From Caryophanales bacterium UBA2753 (GTDB taxonomy: Bacteria > Bacillota_I > Bacilli_A > RFN20 > CAG-826): a stretch of DNA of 5,357 nucleotides. A program made the translations under genes and the position numbers. The DNA lies in the NCBI GenBank assembly GCA_002353275.1, contig DEJH01000094.1, forward strand, positions 1-5,357, written 5' to 3'. Shown piece after piece: positions 1 through 5,357 of this stretch (position 1 is its first letter; the number at the start of each line of letters is the position of its first letter). Below the pieces are notes generated by a model, which was given only the letters and a program-made list of their open reading frames with translations, was not told the DNA's origin and did no database searches.

Positions 1-2033
1 TCTTTTAGTGATTTTTCTAATCTTTCTTTTAAGAAATTAAGTTTATTTAGATATTCTTTATCTTCTCTATATGTTGCAAAGCTAGTCATATGTTTAATTG
101 CGATATCAAGCAAGAATCCATTCATCACTGACTCGGATAATTCGCTTTCAAATCTACTTCCGTAAGGGAGTTTATTCTTTTTGATATAGCTCAAATATAA
201 TCTTTCTTTTGTCGGTCCATCTAAACAATCATCATCAATGTTTAAACAATCATTCCAGTCTGCTTTATCTAATAAAGGAATATAGTGTGTTCCAACTGAT
301 ATCTCTCCAGAATAGGTGATAATTGATTTTAATGTTTCATATAAAGTTCTTTTCTTTCTACTACCTGCAACATTAAATTTTTTGTTTAAGAATTCATAAT
401 CTTTAGTTAAATCGATATATCTTGATATCGCTTCCACTAACCAGAGCTGGTCATCACTACACATGCCTGGTTCTTTTCCGACAAAGAAGAAGTTATGATT
501 CGCATAACCCATCTTATAGACATTACTAATCCATTTCTCCAGCATCTTTTTTACTAAAGAAGCTTGTCCGTTATGGATAAAGTAGTACATCGAAGCATAG
601 ATATCTTGAATTTCTCTAAAGCCAATTTCTCGATATCCCTTTTGAGTTTGAGCGAATGCCCTCGAGACATATGTCTGATACAACACTTGGAATGGTAAAT
701 TATAGTTAACGTAATTATTAAATTGTTTGTTTTTAGTATTAACCTTAAAAAATGAAGAATATTTTTCAAAACTATCAATTATTTCTTTTAACTCTTTTTT
801 ATGATTATCTTCTTTAATTAAATCGATTGACTCTATTAAATCGTGTTTATTATCCACTAATCCAGTTGATGTCAATAATGTGATGGTTTTATTAATAGGG
901 ACATTAATATGCTTTTTAACGGCAAAAAATGATGGCCCTTTATATTTAAATTCGTTTCCTAAGCTAGATAAATGTTCTGGGTGATCAATCGATCCGCTTC
1001 CAATAAAATTAGAAACATCATAAGAAAACTCATCAAAATCTTCTAAATAGAAAAATCTTTTATATTCCTTAGCGTATTCTGGGTAATAATTTGGTGAGAT
1101 GGCCACCATCTTGTTGTCTTTATAAATGATGTTAGTTTCGTTAATAACACTTTGATAAATAACATCAACCATCTGGCAGCCTGGATTAGCGCTACCAAAC
1201 ATTCCTGTAAAAACAATATCTAAATCTCTATCGGATGTACTTTTATTAGTAATCTCCACTACTTGTCTTTCTAAAGCGATTGGTTCTTCTTCTTTATGTT
1301 GTCTTTTTAAATAGATAGTGCGTTTAATTTGTAAATTATCTAAAGTCTCATAAACAATTTCGGTTCTATTTACTTTATGAGTACAAATCGCATTTTTAAC
1401 ATTCTCATGAATATTATGAGAGTAGAAAATTTGTTCATTATTTTCTAAAAGATAAAATTGTCTATTAAAAGGATTGCCATTTTCACTTGGGTCCATATCC
1501 CATCTAGTCGCAAGAACTTGTTGACTTGCTGGTCCTCTAAAAGAACCACCTCCAAACATATCAACAACACCTTTTGGAGTAGTTAATAATGGTTCATCTA
1601 ATTTGCTTCTATCGCCTAAAAGCAAATTAATTGCATAATGTGGCCCAATAAATTTACTTTTTAGATTATAGACATGTTCACCAACTTCATTTAAGTAACC
1701 ACCATAATTTGCAAATTGTTTTAACGTTTCAACTATTTCATCTTTATAGTACGGTCCATCTTTGCCGTTTATTAAAATCTTTTCTTTTATAACATCAATT
1801 AGTATGAAGGAATTATCTTCCAGGGTTTTTAAAAACGAAGAAAATTCTCTCTTACTAACTAATTCTTGTAATACTGGTAACTCTTTTCCTATGCCTGTAA
1901 TCGCTAAAACAACATTTTTATTAGGATTAACATTTATAACATCGTCAAAAACAATTTCTGGATATCTTTTAGCCAATTCTTTAAAAGCACTACATCCGTT
2001 ACTTCTAGTAGTTACAGATTTATAATTCGACAT
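1..2033 (-). CDS. GH94/GH149/GH161-type glycoside phosphorylase, substrate unresolved (C-terminus cut off by window)
   Basis: This frame is open from an ATG at 2033-2031 to base 1, giving 677 residues; the C-terminus lies outside. It is expected to be a cytoplasmic inverting phosphorylase that splits a glucosyl disaccharide or oligosaccharide with phosphate to give a sugar-1-phosphate. The catalytic barrel is recognisable. An ADWNDCLN motif at residues 591-598 puts the likely general-acid Asp at 595, and REIGFREIQD at 468-477 matches the RGMGFRDSCQD motif of the neighbouring enzyme, with Glu474 where that enzyme has Asp361. The Arg-to-catalytic-Asp distance is almost identical in both (127 versus 128 residues), but this protein has about 113 more residues before the barrel. 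The start is fixed by a good Shine-Dalgarno site at 2038-2045. The gene overlaps the end of the cellobiose phosphorylase gene by 14 bases. Family membership is confident. Substrate is not: from memory the barrel motifs resemble beta-1,3-glucan or laminaribiose phosphorylases, but beta-1,2-oligoglucan or cellodextrin enzymes are possible. Confidence 0.88.
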   Translation of the reverse strand, partial: MSNYKSVTTRSNGCSAFKELAKRYPEIVFDDVINVNPNKNVVLAITGIGKELPVLQELVSKREFSSFLKTLEDNSFILIDVIKEKILINGKDGPYYKDEIVETLKQFANYGGYLNEVGEHVYNLKSKFIGPHYAINLLLGDRSKLDEPLLTTPKGVVDMFGGGSFRGPASQQVLATRWDMDPSENGNPFNRQFYLLENNEQIFYSHNIHENVKNAICTHKVNRTEIVYETLDNLQIKRTIYLKRQHKEEEPIALERQVVEITNKSTSDRDLDIVFTGMFGSANPGCQMVDVIYQSVINETNIIYKDNKMVAISPNYYPEYAKEYKRFFYLEDFDEFSYDVSNFIGSGSIDHPEHLSSLGNEFKYKGPSFFAVKKHINVPINKTITLLTSTGLVDNKHDLIESIDLIKEDNHKKELKEIIDSFEKYSSFFKVNTKNKQFNNYVNYNLPFQVLYQTYVSRAFAQTQKGYREIGFREIQDIYASMYYFIHNGQASLVKKMLEKWISNVYKMGYANHNFFFVGKEPGMCSDDQLWLVEAISRYIDLTKDYEFLNKKFNVAGSRKKRTLYETLKSIITYSGEISVGTHYIPLLDKADWNDCLNIDDDCLDGPTKERLYLSYIKKNKLPYGSRFESELSESVMNGFLLDIAIKHMTSFATYREDKEYLNKLNFLKERLEKSLK

Positions 2034-4395
2034 ATATATCACCTTCATTTCTTGATAATTGCTCATTTGTTATTAATATTGTTTTATTTGTTTCTCCATT
2101 AGTGTTGATATGAATCGTTTTGCCTTTGTAGATTCTTGTAATACTGGCCTTTAACGCAATTTTAGGCTCAATTAATAATCCTTTTAATGTTGGTCTAATC
2201 CCTAATAAGTATTGAGAAATAGCGACAAATGTCCATGCAGCAGTGCCAGTTAACCATGAATTTTTTGCTTCTCCAAAATTAATTGCTTCTTTCCCTGCAA
2301 TCATTTGTGAGTACACATATGGTTCTGTTTTATGGATATCAGATATATTCTCAATATAAGTTGGAGTAATTTCTTTATAATAATCAAAAGCTTGTTGCCC
2401 GTTATTATTGATACATTCCGCAATCATTATCCATGGATTGTTATGGCAAAATATTCCACCATTCTCTTTATATCCCATTGGATAAGATGATATTTCACCT
2501 AATTCAATATGATATGTTTTATAACATGGGGATAATAAGCAAATGCCATATTTAGTATTTAATTTATCATGGGTAGTTTTAAGTGCTTTAGTGGCCATGT
2601 CATTATCCAAGCCTAAACCCGCCATAACACACATTCCTTGTGGCTCAATATATATTTGTCCCTCTAAGTTTTCATACGATCCCACTTTATGGCCATAAGC
2701 GTCATACGCTCTTAAGAAATGATCAGAATCATAGCCATATTTATAAATCGCTTCTTTCATTAGTTCTACTTCTGATAAAACAAAAGAATTAGGCATATTT
2801 AAAAGTTCTAATAACTCAGCGTATTCTTTACCATATTTAACTAGCATCGCGCCTATAAAGATGCTTTCTGCTATACCAGTATCTTTACCTTGATAACATT
2901 GGAAAGATTCGCCTGGATTATTAGAAAAACAGTTTAAATTTAAGCAATCATTCCAATCAGCGTGGCCAATTAAAGGTAGGCCATGAGGGCCTTTATGATT
3001 AATGATATATTTGAATGCATTATCTAGATGCTCTAAAATAGTGCCTTTTTCGGTTTCACTATTATTATATGGGACAACAATATTTAATAATTCCTTATCC
3101 CCAGTTTCGGCAATATATGCATAAACCGCCGCAATTAACCAAAGAGGGTCATCATTAAATCCACCACCAATATCAGAATTACCTTTTTTATCTAGAGGCT
3201 GATATTGATGCCAAGTGGAACCATCTTTTAGCATAATAGAAGCAATATCAATGATTCTTTGTTTGGCAAGACTAGGTAATAAATGGACGAATCCTAATAA
3301 ATCTTGGCATGAATCTCTAAAGCCCATGCCTCTACCTATTCCAGATTCATAATATGACGCGCTTCTAGACAAGTAATAAGTCATCATGCATTGATATTGA
3401 TGCCAAATATTAACTTGTAAATCGAGTTTTTTATCATCACTATCAATATGATAAATCTCTAACAATTTATCCCAATTATTTTTTAAGTTTAAAAAAGCGT
3501 TATCGACTGCTTCTGGGGAAGAATATTTTTTAATTAATTCTTTAGCTTTAGATTTATTAATAACTCCATAACTATCAAATTTTTCTTCTTGTTTATTTTC
3601 CACATATCCAAGTAGATAAATAAATGTTTTGGTTTCTCCAGGTGCTAAAGTAACTTTATTTTGTAAAAAACCAACAGGAGCCCATCCCGATGCTTTCTTG
3701 TTAGATAATTTTTTATTTTTTAATTCTTTTGGTTTTTCATAACTTCCATGTAATCCAAGAAAGGTATCACGGTCTGTTTGAAAAGATTCAATAGCTTTAT
3801 TAACTGAAAAAAAGGAGTAGTGATTTCTTCTTTCACGATATTCGCTTTTATGGTAAATCGCGTTATCTACTATTTCCACTTCTCCAATCGAAAAGTTTCT
3901 TTGAAAATTTGTCATATCATCGAGTGCATTCCATAAACAAAATTCCACTCCACCATATAGTAATAATTCCTTAGGGGAATCGCTTTTATTGGTTAATTCT
4001 AATTTGTTTATTTCGACATTATCAGTTAAAGGAATAAAACATAATAAGTCCATCCCTATATCGTTTTTCGAGGAAATGAATCTTGTATAATTTAGTCCAA
4101 CATGACACTCGTAAGAATCTAATTCTGTTTTACTTGGATAAAAAGATGGAGAAAATACATCTTTACCATCATCGATATAATACATTCTCCCATTGTTATC
4201 TCGATCAGGGGTGTTATAAGTAAATCTAGTTATTCTTCTTAATTTAGCATCCTTATAATAACTATAGCCACCACCTAAATTTGAAATAAGAGAAAACATC
4301 TCCCCGTTAGTAAGATAATTAATCCAAGGTAAAGGGGTGTTATAAGTAGTAATAACATATTCTTTTTTTAAAGAATCAAAATAACCATATTTCAT
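2020..4395 (-). CDS. cbp: Cellobiose phosphorylase (GH94)
   Basis: This complete 791-residue protein catalyses cellobiose + phosphate to alpha-glucose-1-phosphate + glucose in the cytoplasm. Resemblance to clostridial cellobiose phosphorylases (about 811 residues) runs along its whole length, as judged from remembered family sequences. The N-terminus MKYGYFDSLKKEYVITTYNT is the typical family opening and fixes the start. The N-terminal beta-sandwich follows, with GGGYSYYKDAKLRRITRF at 41-58, EFCLWNALDDMTNFQRNFS at 151-169 and YHKSEYRERRNHY at 181-193. The helical barrel has SRSASYYESGIGRGMGFRDS (343-362), with Arg355 and Asp361 as expected glucose contacts, then HADWNDCLNLNC (479-489 region) with Asp483 as the likely general acid, and KENGGIFCHNNPW (643-655), which contains an active-site Glu and a phosphate-site His. 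SDIHKTEPYVYSQM (685-698) and KNSWLTGTAAW (711-721) are also conserved. There is no signal peptide. The gene lies 10 bases after the upstream stop codon and its last 14 bases overlap the next gene. The C-terminal tail is slightly shorter than in the clostridial enzymes. Cellobiose is preferred over other disaccharides because of the whole-length match. Confidence 0.95.
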   Translation of the reverse strand: MKYGYFDSLKKEYVITTYNTPLPWINYLTNGEMFSLISNLGGGYSYYKDAKLRRITRFTYNTPDRDNNGRMYYIDDGKDVFSPSFYPSKTELDSYECHVGLNYTRFISSKNDIGMDLLCFIPLTDNVEINKLELTNKSDSPKELLLYGGVEFCLWNALDDMTNFQRNFSIGEVEIVDNAIYHKSEYRERRNHYSFFSVNKAIESFQTDRDTFLGLHGSYEKPKELKNKKLSNKKASGWAPVGFLQNKVTLAPGETKTFIYLLGYVENKQEEKFDSYGVINKSKAKELIKKYSSPEAVDNAFLNLKNNWDKLLEIYHIDSDDKKLDLQVNIWHQYQCMMTYYLSRSASYYESGIGRGMGFRDSCQDLLGFVHLLPSLAKQRIIDIASIMLKDGSTWHQYQPLDKKGNSDIGGGFNDDPLWLIAAVYAYIAETGDKELLNIVVPYNNSETEKGTILEHLDNAFKYIINHKGPHGLPLIGHADWNDCLNLNCFSNNPGESFQCYQGKDTGIAESIFIGAMLVKYGKEYAELLELLNMPNSFVLSEVELMKEAIYKYGYDSDHFLRAYDAYGHKVGSYENLEGQIYIEPQGMCVMAGLGLDNDMATKALKTTHDKLNTKYGICLLSPCYKTYHIELGEISSYPMGYKENGGIFCHNNPWIMIAECINNNGQQAFDYYKEITPTYIENISDIHKTEPYVYSQMIAGKEAINFGEAKNSWLTGTAAWTFVAISQYLLGIRPTLKGLLIEPKIALKASITRIYKGKTIHINTNGETNKTILITNEQLSRNEGDIYVEL
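2038..2045 (-). promoter_or_regulatory. Shine-Dalgarno site of the second phosphorylase gene
   Basis: On the minus strand the bases read AAGGTGAT and end four bases before the ATG at 2033-2031. They match eight consecutive bases of the anti-Shine-Dalgarno complement (AAGGAGGTGAT) apart from the missing internal AGG. The site lies inside the last codons of the cellobiose phosphorylase gene, where it encodes part of its C-terminal EGDIYVEL. It decides the start of the downstream frame and points to translation of the two genes from one message. Confidence 0.8.
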
Positions 4396-4405
4396 ATTCT
4401 AAAAA

Positions 4406-5357
4406 CTATTGTTCTACAGAAACGACATCAATATCACCAGTACGATACATATTGAAGTCAGGTATTTCTTCCATTTCTTCATTCGCCCAGCAATTATCAA
4501 TTAATAATTGGATAACTGTAATTTTGTCATCTTCATGGGCATCCACATAATCAACTTGTATTTCAATAACAACGGTTTCTTCGGCTTCTAAAATGTAATT
4601 TTGTCCATCAGTGAAATAGCCGTCCGCGTTTTTAGCTCCATAACTCCAAAGAGGGAAGAAGTTATTGTTTTTCGCATCACTTCTAGTAGGATCAATTGTT
4701 CCAGCGTGGGCGCCAATTTTAACTTCGTGATCACTATTATTTCTGATTGTCATTTTAATAACAGAGTCTTTACTAGAATCAATAACTAATCGCTCAACTC
4801 GTGGCCAATAAGTTTGAGCGGGCATAGAAGTATATTGAATATTCTTTTCAACCCCGTCTTTATCGCTTAATAAATACTGATATTCACCTGAGCCTTGAGA
4901 ATATAACTCAATTTCTTCATCAACCTTGCTAAACGATAATGATTTGAAAACCATATCTCCATCAGGATTGAATTGATATTCGGATTTATATCCTGGATCA
5001 CTTTCAATAAGCATAGAGAAGTAATACCCGTCTTGATGTAGATCACCAATATATGTGAGAGCGCTGCTAAATGGAACATCAAAAAAAACATATCCATCTT
5101 CATTTACATGAGAATCGTAATCATTTTTAGCAATGTAGTGAGACATTACATATTCTTGATAGATGTTATAGCTATAGCCATCTTCAGTGACACCTTCACC
5201 AATCTTATCTCCCACTAATTTAAAGGTGATTGCGGAGATTGTTTTTCTACCTAAAATATCGACGTTATCTTTAAAGATGAATCTAAAGGCATTATTTGGA
5301 CCCGATAGCTGAGCTTCTTCTTCAACACTTAGACGATGTTGAACGTTAGCCCATTCA
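4406..5357 (-). CDS. Acidic protein with predicted beta-sandwich domains, family unknown (N-terminus cut off by window)
   Basis: The frame is open from the right edge of the window to a TAG at 4408-4406 and shows the last 316 residues of a larger protein. A GTG at 5215-5213 could be taken as a start, but the frame continues without a stop for 47 codons to the edge, with plausible protein (for example NNAFRFIFKD and GRKTISAITFKLVGD), so the real start is outside. I do not recognise the family. The visible part is strongly acidic (about 58 Asp/Glu against 24 Lys/Arg by hand count), has about 22 Tyr and 4 Trp and a single Cys. It alternates short hydrophobic strands with polar turns. Two halves are suggested: residues 22-145, and 186-316 (VIKMTIRNNSDHEVKIGAHA, later TVVIEIQVDY, ending GDIDVVSVEQ, a strand typical of jelly-roll module ends). 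This composition suits a secreted or surface carbohydrate-binding region. No transmembrane segment or cell-wall sorting motif is present in the visible part, so any anchor or signal would be N-terminal. It is the first visible gene of the operon. A catalytic domain upstream of the window is possible. Confidence 0.82.
   Translation of the reverse strand, partial: EWANVQHRLSVEEEAQLSGPNNAFRFIFKDNVDILGRKTISAITFKLVGDKIGEGVTEDGYSYNIYQEYVMSHYIAKNDYDSHVNEDGYVFFDVPFSSALTYIGDLHQDGYYFSMLIESDPGYKSEYQFNPDGDMVFKSLSFSKVDEEIELYSQGSGEYQYLLSDKDGVEKNIQYTSMPAQTYWPRVERLVIDSSKDSVIKMTIRNNSDHEVKIGAHAGTIDPTRSDAKNNNFFPLWSYGAKNADGYFTDGQNYILEAEETVVIEIQVDYVDAHEDDKITVIQLLIDNCWANEEMEEIPDFNMYRTGDIDVVSVEQ

Noticed and set aside
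554..778. 74-codon open frame on the minus strand
   Set aside because: It lies in another frame within the second phosphorylase, over the conserved REIGFREIQD region, and encodes nothing recognisable.
1762..2025. 87-codon open frame on the plus strand
   Set aside because: It is antisense to the N-terminal part of the second phosphorylase, whose frame is continuous and has family motifs and a ribosome binding site. The plus-strand product has no recognisable features.
1862..2147. A 16-base direct repeat, ATTCTTGTAATACTGG, at 1862-1877 and 2132-2147
   Set aside because: The two copies lie in different genes and are read in different frames (ASITRI in one protein, PVLQEL in the other). There are no further copies or flanking structure, so chance is the simplest explanation.
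4601..5103. Short open frames on the plus strand (4601-4789) and in a shifted minus-strand frame (4867-5103)
   Set aside because: Both are shadows of the continuous minus-strand frame of the upstream acidic protein, which extends across this whole stretch to the window edge.
5213..5215. GTG as start codon of the upstream acidic protein
   Set aside because: The frame stays open for 47 further codons to the window edge with protein of the same character, and no Shine-Dalgarno site precedes the GTG (upstream bases read ACCTTTAAATTA on the minus strand).
1..5357. Possible Mycoplasma-type code in which TGA means Trp
   Set aside because: The long frames use TGG at the conserved Trp positions (for example both ADWNDC motifs) and have no in-frame TGA across roughly 1,780 codons.

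Overview
The window is A+T-rich (roughly two thirds by eye) and is coding from end to end on the minus strand. The codon style (mostly AGA for Arg, many AAA, TTA and ATT codons) and a Shine-Dalgarno site ahead of one gene suggest a low-G+C Bacillota or Tenericutes-type bacterium (for example an Acholeplasma/Izemoplasma-like or clostridial lineage). The long frames carry TGG for tryptophan and no in-frame TGA, so the standard bacterial code (11) fits and a Mycoplasma-type code (4) does not. The species cannot be named from this sequence.

Layout in the direction of transcription, from high to low coordinates. (1) 5357-4406: the C-terminal 316 residues of a larger protein that starts outside the window. 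It is very acidic, Tyr-rich and probably made of beta-sandwich domains, and it is not assigned to a family here. (2) 4395-2020: a complete 791-residue GH94 cellobiose phosphorylase, 10 bases after the previous stop codon. (3) 2033-1: the first 677 residues of a second, divergent phosphorylase of the GH94/GH149/GH161 group. Its start codon lies inside the end of the previous gene (14-base overlap) and it runs off the window at base 1.

The tight spacing implies one operon. A reasonable inference is a beta-glucan utilisation unit. An upstream protein, possibly surface or secreted, would handle or bind glucan. Imported cello-oligosaccharide (cellobiose) would be split by phosphate to glucose-1-phosphate and glucose by the cellobiose phosphorylase. 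The second phosphorylase would treat another linkage or a longer oligosaccharide (beta-1,3-gluco-oligosaccharides are one candidate). Phosphorolysis saves ATP because one sugar is released already phosphorylated. Only the cellobiose phosphorylase step is strongly supported by sequence. The substrate of the second enzyme and the role of the upstream protein are open.

I saw no RNA gene, mobile element, CRISPR array, internal terminator or promoter, and no non-coding stretch longer than 10 bases.
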